DNA of 64,000 bases, taken from contig NC_087100.1 in the NCBI RefSeq assembly GCF_963855985.1, forward strand, positions 4,251,001 to 4,315,000, in the 5' to 3' direction. The translations under genes were made by a program, and so were the position numbers. The stretch's first letter is position 1. The number at the start of each line of letters is the position of its first letter. This document shows, one piece after another, positions 11,521 to 24,775 of the stretch. This DNA comes from Ostrinia nubilalis (Eukaryota; Arthropoda; Insecta; Lepidoptera; Crambidae). The notes under the pieces were generated by a model. The model was not told the DNA's origin, ran no database searches, and saw nothing but the letters and a program-made list of their open reading frames with translations.

Positions 11521-11588
11521 GTATCTCAGATGGAAGAGCAGTCACCCGGCAAGTAAAAAGTCGAGAGTTCGATTCTCGCCTTGGGCAG
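11521..11588 (+). repeat. tRNA-like sequence, probable SINE head
   Basis: The stretch resembles a tRNA gene. It has an A-box-like ATCTCAGATGGAAGAGC near its start and a B-box/T-arm-like GAGAGTTCGATTCTC near its end, at tRNA spacing. The acceptor ends do not pair well, so it is better read as the tRNA-derived head of a SINE or a tRNA pseudogene than as a working tRNA. It directly follows MITE M4. Confidence 0.4.
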
Positions 11589-11885
11589 TTCGATTCTTTC
11601 AGGTTATTTATAATTTAGTTTGAGAAGCGACTCTTAACGCTAAGAAATTAATAACTCTGATAAATGAAGTCTATAGCACAAACTTGTCTGCCCCAAAAGA
11701 CATTAAAATGCTACATCGTCAAAGAAAACGCTCCATTCTGCATAATCTAAAATGGATCTCCACATCTATCAAGCGTGTGCTATGACGGCTGATGGCTCTC
11801 AATGAACAGGCTGGATTACGAAAGCTTTGTTCTATGCTTAGACAGACAATAAACGTTTATATTATTGTTAAGTTAGATGTTACAT

Positions 11886-11995
11886 TAAGGCTGAGTCGCA
11901 CTATCTAACTTTAACCGTAACTATAGCAACCGGTGTTTATTGTATGGAGTTTGACAGATTTTTGAAGTTTGTTAAAGTTTGTGTGAGTGTTTGTG
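11886..11995. mobile_element. MITE family M3, second copy
   Basis: The left end GGCTGAGTCGCAC and the following TTTAACCGTAACTATAG match the copy at 6032-6136. The right end with GTTAAAGTTTG is more decayed. Boundaries are approximate. Confidence 0.4.
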
Positions 11996-13091
11996 AAAGC
12001 GAGTTGTATTTCATACATCATTATCATTGGTCTAGCAGTCTAGACCAGTTTTATTGTAATACAGTAAAACTGTTTTCACTAACGTTGTAAAATGTAAAAT
12101 CACTAATTTAATCCCTTTTGACTCTGTATTCAATAGCGTGAACTACTAGACCAGTTGGGCGTACTTTGTCCAGCTATGGACGTCTTGACTAAAACGAAGA
12201 ACCTATTCGGTATCCAAAAAAAAACTTTTTTTTTTAGTTTATATTACACCATCGGCCCCTTCGCACGGTTAGATAATAAAATATGTATAAGTATTTAGAC
12301 GGTTAGATGCAACCAAAAATCTTAATTTACAGGTAATTTAAAATTAATTAAGTTTTTAAGACCAGAAAGAATGACTTTAAAAAAAGTTGTGACTCGAATT
12401 ATTGGGGAATGGTCTCAAATAGTCTATTGTGATGTCTGTATGAAAACATAATAGCATTGTTAGCATCGCATGTCTGCTGAAGGATTCCTGACGGAACCAC
12501 AACAGCGACCCAATTCTGAGCGTTCCGAGCGACTTCACTTCCGAACTAAGTGGCGTCGACTCAGATTTCATGTCATAAAAGTGACAAGCGTGAACCGATT
12601 TACGTTAGAACTTTCTTCAGGTCTTATACAAAGTTGCCGAGCCAAAAGCAGCCTTATTCCGCAAATATTAAGGCGTGGGTAGGAGTTTGTGGCGCAGAAC
12701 ATTGGCTAATAAGGTTTAAGTAGTTTAGTTTTAGTGCATTTTTCCTCACTAGCAGTTTTAAAGTTAGTTGAATGGGTTTTTGACCAAACAGTGTTGGAAT
12801 ACAACTTTGTCGCAAGAGTCTTTGACACCACAAATCAAAATTACGTACTGTTTGAGCTGTCTTACGCGACTGTCATAGATTATGGCAATACAATTAATGA
12901 CGTCACTAATTTGGCAACTCAATTGACAAATTTTTATCATTTTAAAGTCGCTAAAATGTACCATTTGATTGAAAACCTATTAAGTTCGAAGACAAGAATG
13001 ATGTCTTCTTTTGAAAAAAATTGGGATTATTGGCAAACGGTGTCCCATTCAAAGCTTTAACGTCTGATATCCTACTAATCCTACTTAATTA

Positions 13092-13277
13092 TTATAAATA
13101 CGAAAGTTTGGATGTCTGGATGTTTGGATGTTTGTTACTCTTTCACGCAAAAACTGCTAAACGGATTTTGATGAAACTTTACAGTATTATTGTTTATAAC
13201 CCAGAATAACATATAGGCTATAATTTACGACGATCTGAAGCGACGATCACGCGGGTAAAGCCGCGGGCAAAAGCTAG
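13092..13277 (+). mobile_element. Helitron-like unit (Lep1-type), copy 2
   Basis: It shares TATTATAAATACGAAAG, GGATGTCTGGATG and CACGCAAAAACTGCTAAACGG with the copy at 37451-37651. It ends with the hairpin GCGGGTAAAGCCGCGGGC followed by CTAGT. There is no protein-coding content. Confidence 0.65.
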
Positions 13278-14267
13278 TCTGATATGAATCACATAAATAA
13301 CTTTCGAACAAGCAAGTGTGGGCTCGCCCTTAGGCTTAGTCGACGCGAGTTCACGGAATCGCAGAAACAGACGAAGTTAATAAAGAGCCGGGATTTGCAG
13401 GAATTATCCCGAATATTACCAACTTTATTAAACTCGCCCTATATGTCTATGTTTGTCTATCTCCCCCAGTCTCCGATTTATTATATCAGTCGGATATTAA
13501 TTGGCAAAGCAATAGTTAGTAATATCGTACATAAAGGAGCTAATATTTGGACTGCAAATTCGAAAGTCCCTATTTCTGAACCGACTGCTGAAGTAATAGC
13601 ACAGAATAATAATAAGTACTACGTACAGAAGTTTTACTTCGCGACGGTATTTAAAAAAATGAATGCTTAATGTCATTAACAATATGGTGTAATTTAGCCT
13701 GTCTCAAGAGTCAAGCACCATTTTGTTGACAAACGTCAGTGATCGGCACTGCGCCGAAGCTATAGGGCTGACTTCGGTAAAATGATGTGACGTGAGGTGC
13801 CAAACTGCGGAAAATGGCGGAGGAAATACATGATTTAGCATGAATTATCATGAATAATATTAACTACTTATTTACCTCTCAGTGTCAACTTAAAAAAGTA
13901 CATTCTGTGTTTTTATTATTATTTAGGCAGTTAAATACTGCACAGTATTTAGTACACCATTTTCTTTATTTTCTTCCATCATACACAAGAACACGCGTGC
14001 GTGAGTCAATGTTCGCTCGTATGTGAGGCCTTGTCGAATAGTATCCTGTAGGTGGGCCATCGTGCGTGTTTTGTTTTCGATGTAAACTCGCGGAGATGAA
14101 CAGGCCTGGTAATAGGCCCGGTTTCCACCAAGGCGGAGCAAAGCGGAAAAGTGTTTTGAATAACCAATAAGATTTCCTTATTCAGTAAAAAAATAATCTT
14201 ATGTAAAACAGAAAAAAGACTAATTTAAAAAAAAACTAAGTTTTGCTTTTATGGAGCCTTTTTTTTT

Positions 14268-14332
14268 ACCCTACCAGCACTTCAAGATCTATATTTGGCA
14301 AGTGCTACGAAGAAGGACCGCAACAAACTGAG
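14268..14332 (-). mobile_element. LINE 3' tail fragment
   Basis: The sequence ACCCTACCAGC...CAAGTGCT...CGCAACAAACTGAGTC is the reverse complement of part of the LINE tail at 5760-5970, so this is another truncated copy in the opposite orientation. Confidence 0.4.
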
Positions 14333-15007
14333 TCTATTTACAAAACATTTTCTTATGCTCGTACATTATACTTTTCCTCTGATAACTCGATAAGCCGATT
14401 TCGATTATATATTCGATTCGTTCGATTATAAATTAAACAGAGCTTAATTTGAACAGACAAAAGCTAACTTTAAGAGCTGGTGGCTACTGCAAACTTTAGG
14501 GTCTGAAAGCTTCTCGAGGAGCCTCTATAATTATAGAGCAATGCCCTTGAAACTTCAGAGGCCCAGTATTTCTCTTTATGGCTCTATTCAGTCGACGGTA
14601 TACAACAAATTAACTAATTTCAGCAATGGATTTCTAATTTTACATCTATAGTATAACAGTTTAAAATTGAATTGGTCTCTTACAGCTTTTACGTAATCGT
14701 ACAGATGAATTCAATACGGATACCTACTCCTTAATTTATGAAATGTTGAACAGTCACCAGCACATCAAACAATGTTTTTTTTCGCTAACCAGCATCACAC
14801 ACAAAGTTGTCTGTAAATTGGAATCAATGCGTTATGCAAGATTTAAGCTAAGAGTATTCATCTTCATCGTCGCTACACTCTTGCGAGAGTGGTCGTGGTC
14901 GTCACACCAGGTCCGGTGGCAAGCCTCACAATCCGTCGCCATTCCTCCCGCACTGCAGCCTTTCTTGTGCACTCGTGGAGTGGACCATTGAGTGCGGTTT
15001 TGACCTG

Positions 15008-15114
15008 TAGGCCTAAGATGCGCGCCGTGATAGGCGGTTATCACGCCATTTTATCGATTTTGCCCATACAAATTGACGTCGATAAAAGTTATCACGGCGC
15101 GCATCTTAGGCCTA
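15008..15114. mobile_element. Palindromic MITE family M5
   Basis: A 107-bp element has ends TAGGCCTAAGATGCGCGCCG and its exact complement, and then ATCACG and ATCGAT inner repeats. CTG flanks both sides (15005-15007 and 15115-15117), a candidate 3-bp duplication. No second copy is seen in this window. Confidence 0.65.
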
Positions 15115-16059
15115 CTGGTCAGTCCAGCGCATGGGCGACCTGACGCGCGCTCTTGTACAAGAGTATTAGAAGGGCCTTAAAACAGGTCTACTCCACCTTT
15201 TTCTCTTACACCAGTCCCTTAAAGCGCGTTAAGACCCCGTATTTAGGCCCCTATTTTTCTGTCTGTACCGAATTACCTTGTCCGACTTAATCCCATAAAT
15301 GGGTCGGAAAAAATTGACAACTCGCATTACTATAAGACCGGGTATTCCGGGCATTACCCGGTAAGCGGCCGACGTCGGTATTACGCGATAAAAATCTTCA
15401 CAGGCGATTGGACGTGGTAATTGTGGTCTTATTCCGTGTTAAAATATCTAGAAAAAGCGGTTAACTATAGCATTAACGTGTACTAAAACTTGTATGCTCA
15501 ATTGCTGTCAAAAATTAACACCAAGATGTTCATTTAAACTAAGTACGATTATCAAAACGCCGCGGCCTAAAATTTGATTGGATTAATTTCTAACTTCATT
15601 TTTTCTTTTATTCATTTTTAATTACTAAACCAAATAAATACACATATTTGAGACTACGCTTAACAATGTAACATTAATCGTAAATCTTTTAAATCCATCC
15701 TGTTTTTGTGTCTAAAATAAATAAAAAATAGAAACTTAATAGGTACAGTATAGCATGATTGAATTGCAGTGCCACCAATTATTCTATTCCTCGTTTTTAT
15801 TTCAAACATTGTCAAATAACATGACATGGTTTGACTATTTTAGTAAATCGGCCAAACCAAAACTTTTTGTGCAAACCTTGTTAATTTTTGGTAAATGTAC
15901 GCAAAATGTTCACAGTCGATGGAACCCCGTAAATAGCCTCTTAGTAGTTGTGGATTAGCTCCCAGTTGCTGAAGACCCAACACACCTTAAGTCCTTCGAC
16001 ACACACGTAGAGTTCCGATGGAAGTGTCATTAATGGTTGCACAGACAACACACGTAAGC

Positions 16060-16187
16060 ACTGACATCATCATCATTTCAGCCTTAGGACGGACGTCCAT
16101 TGCTGAACATAGGTCTTTCCTTAATGACCGGTTGGTTGCAGCCTGCATCCAGCGCCTTCCTGCTACCTTTTATGAGGCTGTCGTCGT
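16060..16187 (-). mobile_element. RTE LINE 3' fragment with (ATG)n tail
   Basis: Read on the minus strand this is the C-terminal end of the LINE frame, the 3' region and the (ATG)n tail, which appears as CATCATCATC at 16065 on the plus strand. It is diverged: the GGACG motif is duplicated and the distal end is AGGCTGTCGTCG. Confidence 0.6.
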
Positions 16188-16799
16188 TATAATAGATGCA
16201 ATTTTTCAAATAGATATATCTATGCTAATTTTACAATATTCAAAATAACTTGACATTGGTTAGGAAGAATATACTACACATTTTATAAAAAACTTAGGGA
16301 GAATTAGTTAAACCTAATAGCAGAATTATTGATGACACCATGTTTCGGACAATAAAGATATTATTTTCGTTAAAAGGTTAATATTACGTAACACAATAGT
16401 TTTTTTGACGTCAAACTAGGAACAAAACACGTAACGAACTAAACAAAAGAATTCAAAACACGCGTGTTCAGTCAGTTATGTCAATCAATCAGTGCTCGAT
16501 AACCGGTACAAATGGTTATGCACATCTAGCGAATCACATAGCTTTGGCAAACAGCGTTGTTCCGCTACAGTAGGCAACCTTTGTCGCAAACTAAGTTTTT
16601 GCCGGCACATAATAGTATTGTCATCTTGTTTACCTGTACGTAATTTGGAGACGATAGGGACATATATTGAAATAGTTGTACCATTGTCTTGCGGTCCTAA
16701 AGTTGGGAGTCCCTGTGATGATGCTCTTAAAGTACAGTCGACAGCATATCAAATGCCATTTTCGTTGCAAAATAGTCTGTATTACAAGGAGATAAGTCA

Positions 16800-16945
16800 C
16801 TGTGAACCGACTAGGTGGACCAACGATAGGTGGTCTGGTAGGTGAAGTATCTGGATGCCGGCAACGCAAGAACGGTTGTTGTGGAAATCCATGGGGGTAG
16901 CCTTTGTGCAGCAGTGGACGCCTTTTGGCTGAAAAGAATGAACCC
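16800..16945 (+). mobile_element. RTE LINE C-terminal fragment, plus orientation
   Basis: The plus strand encodes the decayed tail motifs TRWTN, then MPATQERLLWKSMG and AFVQQWTPF. This is the same RTE C-terminus as in the fragments at 39855-40045 and 51663-52165. Stop codons interrupt it. Longer open frames across it on the other strand are antisense shadows. Confidence 0.55.
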
Positions 16946-17332
16946 ATTGTACTTAGCTTGATGTGCTGTCGCCCGCTGTCCGCACCATTTTTTTTAATGC
17001 ATGACAAGGCAGGTATTTGACCACAATCGCACCTGGTGTTAAGTGGGATGCAGTCTAGGATGGTAGGTACATATCTGCCCTGTAAGTGCCTATTCACTCT
17101 TGCCTTGAAAAGGCCCGGATTATAGTCCCTAGCTGGTTCGCATTATAAAAGAGTTATCGAAACGCTTAGTGCGAGCTTAGGTATAACTAACCCGTCCTCG
17201 TACCTTACACGTCCTCAGAGATAAGCATGATAAAAAGTCAACCTGTAGATAATTATATTAAATCTATGCTTGAATTTAAATCCAGTTTTGAGGGTGGTGT
17301 CAGAATAAGAACTTTATTTTTTAAAGTATACT

Positions 17333-17560
17333 AGCGGCCGCCCGCGACTTTTTCTTGACGTATTTGACATTATTTTAGCAATATATGATTGCTTAGCGCT
17401 TCAACATATCTGATGGCAAGGAATTAGACCGGATCCCTGCCAGCTCCGGCTTATGTAGTAGCTACGGACCTTCGACTTCGTACGTGTGGATCCCGTTTTA
17501 CCCCCTTAGGGGTGGGGGTTTCGTAAAATCCGTTCTTAGTGAACATCTACGTTCTAAAAG
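17333..17560 (-). mobile_element. Helitron-like family H2 3' end, copy 1
   Basis: Reading the minus strand, the sequence ends CGCGGGCGGCCGCTAGT, a GC hairpin followed by CTAGT. Inside it carry GGATCCACACGTACGAAGTC and CCCCACCCCTAAGGGGG blocks. Related 3' ends are at 43071-43125 (minus) and 54345-54468 (plus). A short unrelated segment at about 17350-17460 interrupts this copy. Confidence 0.5.
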
Positions 17561-19460
17561 GAACCCCCATGCAAAATTTGAAGCTCTTAGCACTTACTTG
17601 TAGGTTCTGAGATTTCGTGATGAGTGAGTCAGATTAGATAAATACATTATACGACTCTTCATTATTTTAAAAAAATAACTTGCTTCCCTAACAATTTATG
17701 CGTCTATAAGATGCAAAATGACTGTCATCTCTGCCATCACATTAAATGTTAAGTAAAGTTCATTTTCGCCATCCACTTAAGATACCTATAATCAAATTTA
17801 ATTAAAACAGGATGAGAATGATTAAAAAACGCCTTGCGACGAATTTAATTTGCACATCTTAATGAGAGGCGACTTTAGCGGGATATGGCGAGCCAAGAAA
17901 TATTAATTTCGGAGAAATTTCACTCACAAAAATGTGTGTGTTTTAATATTTTGGGCAATTTATGCAAGCCCCAAATTGCTTTTAATTTTGTGAATATTAA
18001 TGGAAGCTTAGCATGAATGTTCCTACATATAAATTTTCGTAAATAAATTCATTTTTGAAGAATTAAATTAAATCCACGGGAAAAGTTTTTCATTATGAAG
18101 TATCAAATAGTCATTTGAAGTAAAAAATCATCTAAAGGTTAAATTTCAAATCGAGAAAACCAACTCCCCTAGCCTCTGAACAATAGTTATTTATAAAAGA
18201 CTTAAATGTGATATTAAAATACCTACTTAAAATACTCAACATCTACTAAAGTTACAACTTATGCCAAAAGAATATCAAGTACCGACCAACTCATATCATA
18301 ATTCCAGTGGCAAAACTAACTTCAGTGTTGCCGCACTTAAAAACCTATTGTCTCGCTGTTTAAAAAGTCAAACTGGCAACTTTCGCGGACCGGCGACGCA
18401 GATGAATCGCCCCAATAAACTCGTCCCTAGCAAAATGTTAATAATTTCAATTTTAATGGCATTATGCACTTCACAAGGTGAGAAGTAATTTAAATTCAGT
18501 TACGCGGGCTCGCGGAGACTTTTCTGGGCTTTTAATCTTATTAATTTTAATTTATTCGTGAAGATTATTTCTCCTTGGACGCTTCCCGAGCCGTCTGATT
18601 GTGGCGCTCCGTTAAGAGCTAGTTATGTACTGGGCTTGTACACGGGTGAGTGGACAGATCATGCGGCTTTGTAAAATAACTCTTAAGACATTTGCATAAG
18701 TATCAGACAATCGCAAGGCGGGGAATGCTCGCTGGACAAAACAAAGGCAGCCAACTCGAAAACTGGTTCATTCTTGTTCAAATATACAAATATTGAAATT
18801 GGTGTACAGAAAAGATATTAAATAATGCAACTAATCAATGACGTGATTCTGGGAGATCATTTTTTGATCAATATACTAATTAATTTTATGTTCTTTTTGT
18901 AGTTATTTGAAGGAGAGAACTACATCAATGCTCGCTCGCGAGCTCAATAATATTTGCTCACGTCCATTCGCAGACGGCAGATCGTCTGTCATACGTTAAA
19001 CAGACCTAAATGCTGACTGAAAGTCATGACTCCTCATCATCTCTGTTAATTACGAAGCGTCAATGAACAACATCGATGGATACCATGTATCTCATAATCC
19101 GCGATCGGTCCATGTGCCAACTAATAATCGTGTCACAAAACAGAAGAGCACAGAAAGTACGCTCTATTATATTAAGACGAATAATATACAAACAAGTAAT
19201 ACATTTCTGTAAATCTATCATAACAAAAACCTAACTCCGAAAAGCGTACTGAAAGAAATCGCAAATTTATAAAAATACAAATTTCTGAAATCTCAACATT
19301 TCAAAAACCTGACCTAATCAAAAGTAAAAAACCTGACTTGAAAAACATACGTTTTTTTTCGGAAACCTAAAATCTGAATAACTTTCTTTTGCTAAATTAG
19401 TTTTTAAAAACCAAAGTTTTCGAAAACCTAACTTTTTCATCTCTATTAGGTAATAGACTT

Positions 19461-19657
19461 CAGTGTGCTTACCATGAGTTTACGTTAGATGTGCTCGCTA
19501 GCGATTGCGTAAAAATGACATTGTATGACACATTGTACAGCGCCCCTAGCGGCTACTTTGAAGAACTAAAATCTTCATAATTCTTCATAAATCTTCAAAT
19601 TTTTTTGACGCACTCGCTCTCTAGCACACATAACGTAAACTCATGGTAAGCGCACTG
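19461..19657. mobile_element. Palindromic MITE family M6
   Basis: The ends CAGTGTGCTTACCATGAG...TTTACGTTA and the mirror TAACGTAAACTCATGGTAAG...CGCACTG form inverted repeats of about 26 bp, continued imperfectly by CTAGC motifs. The core has CAGCGCCCCTAGCGG. A rearranged relative in the opposite orientation lies at 42205-42345, inside the Transib element. Confidence 0.65.
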
Positions 19658-19892
19658 ATCATTTCTATATTGTGGTACCGGCGACGTTGGTCGCTGATGT
19701 ATTAGCTGGAACATTCTGTGTGCGCACGAATTAGGCCTGCTGAGCTTGTTTGATTGCTAGTCTGTTGCCAACTATCACGGCCGTTCACCAACTCCACTTT
19801 GTCAGGACATAAAGTAGATAATCTGCGCCTATTTACTGCCTGTAATACACATTTTTTGTTTACAATAGTTTACGTAAACTGCCATATCATAT

Positions 19893-20055
19893 CAGTGTTG
19901 CCCCCGATAGTTGGAAGGACGCATCTAACACTTTTTTTTTGGATATGCGTTAAACTCAAGAACAGTTAAGAATTACCCATATAAATTATTTGAAACCTTT
20001 CTATCTCCGTTTTGATTTTGATGTTAGATACGCCCTTTCAACTACTGGGGGCAGA
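19893..20055. mobile_element. MITE-like element with CCCCCGATAGTTG ends
   Basis: The left end (TGTTGCCCCCGATAGTTGG, then ACGCATCTAACA) is mirrored at the right (TGTTAGATACGCCC, then CAACTACTGGGGGCA). The inverted repeats are about 35 bp and imperfect. No coding frame is present. Confidence 0.5.
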
Positions 20056-21848
20056 ATGAAGCTTTCAGAGAAAAACCTCGTGAAAATCGTGATATACTTA
20101 CCTAATATTTTAAGTTCGTTCCTGTATGTATAATTATAGGACACCATCTCAATAGAACGTCACCCTATTCCATATTTAACATAAAGCAATAAATAATAGC
20201 AATAACAATTTAGCATTGAAAGATATTAATATTACCGCTAGCACCCAAACAAATAAAAGACAAAACAAAGATAGGCTGGTTTTACGGTATTTGGCTCGGA
20301 AAATTAACAACTAAAACTTGGCAGTAGACAATAACCCAGCCGTTGATATAAAGTCGCTAGATACGGTTATGATTAATAGTTACGAAAGTAGAAAAATCTA
20401 CATAAAATTCCAGTACATGCTCATGCATTTTTGTAAAATTGTATACTTATTGTAAATAATGTTTTTTTATGCTTAATAAGTAAGTTTGCATTTAAAAAAT
20501 GAAAAATTAGTAAGTTTTTCTTGTGAATGCTACAATGTAACCTTGTTGGTGATCAAATAAATAAATTACTTTTATAAAAATTTGCATTTTTAAGCTCATA
20601 TTTTTGAGCTAATACACCAAGAGCTTACTCTATGAATATAACCATTTGCAAATGCTGAGTATTTCCACGAAAAGATATCAAAGACTGCAAATTGTTATGA
20701 ACAAAGTCCTTCCAACCCCTCTAATATTAATTATACGCTTTCAACAAAACTATAAACCCCGACGTGGCTTTAAAGACCAAAGAACAGAATATAACAAGAT
20801 GTGCCGTTCACACCTCCACATAATATGCACACGAAAACCTCAGAATAATATAATTTAATTCCGCGCGCTATTACTCTCAGTAGAACAGCGACGAACAAAG
20901 TTTACGTCGGGTAAAATATGAAACGGCGTCTCAACACCCCTTCCAGTATTATCATTTCGGTGTTCGCCACCCGAAGGGCCCAGATACACGCCGTGATTGC
21001 GACCTACGGGGCGAGATTACGAGTCATTTACATACAAATGCGGGGACCTTCCAAGTTTGAATGGGACGCTATGCTTGACTGTTGTTCTAGCAAAAAGCGA
21101 GCCTTAATTCGAACAACAATAACACGGGGCGTGAGCGGGTTGATTAAGGTCCCTTGTTACACACACGCTGCGCTCCACGCCTAGTGTCACATCCAGTTAT
21201 CATTTTTCTACGACCGACGCAGACGATTGATTATGAACGAAAGCCTTTGTTGACGGATTCCTCTTTGGAAGTTGTAGGAAATTTAACAAAGGTCTTAAAG
21301 TTTCAACGGGCATGAACAGTTTTCAATCGATTATGAGTTCCGAGTGTCCCGATGTTTTCGGTTGGAATAAACAAACCCCGAGCTTACTGGTATTTTATAC
21401 TTATTTACAGTTGTTGTTTTAACTGACGTAAAGTTCACAGTGTTTTTATTTTCAGAGCTTATACATTCATGGCTGATATAAATTAGGTTTGCATTATTTT
21501 TCTACTGAAGCTGAAGTTGTAAAAATCATTTCCTTCTTAAAATTGCATGTTATTATGTTAAACAATGACATACATAAATAAATACATAATTTAACACAGT
21601 TGCTCCATAGCCAATAAGGAGATTGCAGCTAAAGTAGCCGCGTGTGCCAAATGTAACCACGGAGATCTAGTTTCGTAACTAAACCACTCTATGTATAGCC
21701 ATCGCAATAAATTGAAGTCTACGTTTAACGTACCAAGAATTAAATTGAGGAAATGAAACGATGTTAAAAATACCAAAGGATCAAGTTATGAACGTCTTTT
21801 CGTAATAAGTACTGTGTTAATTTTTCTAGAAACAGACTGGTGGACTGA

Positions 21849-21951
21849 TATCAATCCCTAATTTTTAAGTGACCCCTATGAACACAAAACTTCTGTTATG
21901 TGTTACCACAGGGGTCACTTAAAAATTAGGGAATGATGGTGAAAGCGGGCA
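21849..21951. mobile_element. MITE family M4, copy 2 (left-truncated)
   Basis: This copy matches the 11402 and 38898 copies from the ATCAATCCCTAATTTTTAAG segment through GGTGAAAGCGGGCA, but the outer left 15 bp are missing. Confidence 0.65.
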
Positions 21952-22354
21952 TGACATTCCATTGTTTATTTCCATCTTCTTACTTTACAACTTCTGCATT
22001 ACATCAAAGCACATAGGAAAATTAGCTGCATACGCAACTATTAAACAGCAACTAGCTTCATATCTGTTTCCCCTGCAGCTTGCAGCGTTATCGCGAATGC
22101 ATAATACCGTCCATACATTCATCGCTGTGTAAAAGTGCTCTGGCAAAGTTCGAACGTTTTTCCTGCAACTTCGCCGTCTGCCAGATGCACGCCCTGCACG
22201 GCTCAAATCCAGTTTATTGTTGGAACTAGGATGTGGATGGAGCTGAAATATTTTATTAACAACTGTAGTTATAACGTGACATTGCTGTTGACACTCGGTT
22301 TGCAGTTCGGTGGCGATAGCTTTTGATATTATGCAGACGGCGGAATAGTTAAGC

Positions 22355-22471
22355 CCCCTTATTAATAAAAGTTACACCCTAGTTGAACTCTGGCTTAAAT
22401 TGTCATTTAGTATGAAAATGTCATTTTAATCCAGAGTTCATCCTAGGTGTAACCTTTTATTAATAAGAGGG
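22355..22471. mobile_element. Palindromic MITE family M1, copy 2
   Basis: The inverted termini carry TTATTAATAAAAGTTACACC and its complement, followed by GTTGAACTCTGG and CCAGAGTTCA as inner arms. It is the better-preserved relative of the element at 522-644. Confidence 0.65.
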
Positions 22472-24103
22472 AACGAGTGAAAATCTATGAGCTTAAATCC
22501 AATCTAATAGAGTCGTGTTTTTGAAGTGATAAATCATATTTTGTGACAACATTCGGGCCAACACCCAAGGCAAAAGCAAAAATATTTTTTTTTCTTTTGA
22601 AAGCTCTTATAGCACCAATGTATATCCTAAATAAAACCTACAAAAAGGTGACCTAAAAACATTCACATCACATCAAGAACGTCCAGTTCATATATCAGCC
22701 ACTGATCTTGTAAATAAATCATATCAGACTCCCACTGCTCAGAGCGAAACGTATTATCAGCATTACGACGGTATAAATCACGGGCCACATTTATTTGCCA
22801 GTCGTCATATAAGTGTCCAGAAAATAGGATCACCTTATATCACTTAATCAACCACTAGCGCGTAAAGTAAACCGACTTTTCCTCTTGTCTTCTGAGAGCT
22901 AGATTAAATGGGCCCGCGTGATAAAGCTGCCGCGGCCATTGTAAGTGGACCCGTGGAGATCTGAGGGGATCCGCGTTCGGTTCCCGTTAATGAAGTAACG
23001 AAGGAGGCAGGGCGGGTCTTGGTGGGCTGGTGGTAATATAATGCGGCGGCGACCTCGCTGTGCCGTGGACGTTTATGAATAGCGCTTATTTTTCTTTTAA
23101 TTACGCCCCCTGCTGTCTGCGAACGCATTTTGTCGGCCTCAGGCGAACTTCAAGTTACAAACATTGCCTGTGTACGAAGTTTCTGCTTAGATAGCTGTTT
23201 TGAGACAGAAATAAACAATACAAATGTATAGTGAATATTCTCAGTAACCAAGTTTAAAGAGCTAGAATAAAAAATAATAAAAAAATACGTACGATTAATA
23301 AAATCATTTTTTTAATTCTGACAGCTGAAACCGTATAAAACGCGTAATTGTGACGAAACTTAAATATTGTCGTTGGTCTTTGCAGTTGTGAAAATATATT
23401 CGTTTTAAAGAACCTATAGGCAAGTACCTACTTAATGAAAAAGAAATATTTGAGGTCATTTTAATCAAAACTAAGATTCAGTATTACGTAGATAATATTA
23501 TTTAATGTTATTCATTTGAATAAACGTTTCACTTTCATATAAAATAAACCAACTTAAAGTGGTCTAAAGGCAATTGAAAATGTAAAACGATATCTCCAAA
23601 CGTTTGCTCAAATTAATAAGCCAAATCTACTTGAAATTTCACTCAAATACAAAATGTCATAAAACTCAGACAAAATTAAAGTTGGCCCTCCAAATTACGT
23701 CTAGTTTAAGCCTGAATTTCGCCTAGGCGATTCTTTATCATCCATCATGAGAAGGGTAAGGGGCTCTACCCAAGGCGGTCTATAGAATTTAAATTGGCCT
23801 AAATCCAAGTGAAATATTTGACAATATTTTGTGCGAGTTTTAATTACTGAGGTGGTTCGCTCGGAAACTTAATACATGAGACAGGTAGGGATTAGAGATT
23901 TGCGTTTAAATGCGTTATTTATGTAGGTACATACTTATTATTCGTTTTTTCAGTTAGGTGGGAATATATTATTCTGTTATATTCTATGTTCCTAATATTT
24001 ATTTTATTCTATTTTAAAGTTTAATATAAAGGTTTTGTTTGCTTACAATCTTTACATTTCTTATGTCACATATCTAAATAACTTTAGACTAAAACATTAT
24101 CCT

Positions 24104-24213
24104 TCTTATTACAAAAACGTTAAACGCGCGTTGACCACTGGACCACTATCATTTCCAAACTAAATGTCAATTTAAGCAAATTTTCAACGTGCGTTTAACT
24201 TTTTGTAATAAGG
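24104..24213. mobile_element. Short palindromic MITE (TTATTACAAAAA ends)
   Basis: The left arm CTTATTACAAAAACGTTAAA and the right arm TTTAACTTTTTGTAATAAG are inverted copies, extended by CGCGCGTTGA and TCAACGTGCG. At 110 bp with no frame, it is a single copy in this window. Confidence 0.55.
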
Positions 24214-24645
24214 CCATATTTTTATTGATATTCTTATATTTCAGCACTATTTCGCTTTGTATTATCATACTTATAGCTGCATATTACACAAACTTATACA
24301 GTCCAATACTTCGCGTATATCAACTTCCATTTCAGTCCATCTCTCGCGATTGAATTTCTCGTAGTCGCAGTTGAAACATTTTTACGAACGCAACTTTTTC
24401 AATATTTGCTGACAGATCTGAGTGAGCAACTTGCTTCAAACTACTACTTTGCTGAGCTACAATGTTCTTTTGCTAACTAGATATGAGAATCATTTTGCTT
24501 TGTAGGTAGATAAAACATAAAGGTGTTATTGATTAGCAAGGATGCTCATGGAAGTTACATTATTTACATAAATATTCTGAAAATTTCGATTTACCCCATA
24601 GGAATCCCAAAATAAACGAAGTTTTAAAATATATTACGCCTGCCC

Positions 24646-24775
24646 TATTCACAAACGATGCTTGCTTATGTGAAGCAGCAAATCAATCGCACAGCACTCT
24701 GTGATTGTTTCGTGTGTCACCCTGTACGTCCACGCGCACTGTGAGACCTCATAGTAATGTTTTTGAAGACGGGCG
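24646..24775. mobile_element. MITE family M2, copy 2
   Basis: It contains TATTCACAAACGATGCTTGC, GAAGCAGCAAATC, CTGTGATTG and the final CGCACTGTGAGACCTCATAG followed by GTTTTTGAAGACGGGCG. It lacks a short internal piece (GTTGAATAGAG) found in the other copies. Confidence 0.6.

Noticed and set aside
13284..13670. Open frame of 128 codons
   Set aside because: No known motif, no codon bias like the Lar exons, and it starts inside a Helitron-like flank.
16630..17097. Open frame of 155 codons on the minus strand
   Set aside because: It lies antisense to a decayed RTE LINE tail (16800-16945), has no recognisable domain and mixes unrelated sequence.
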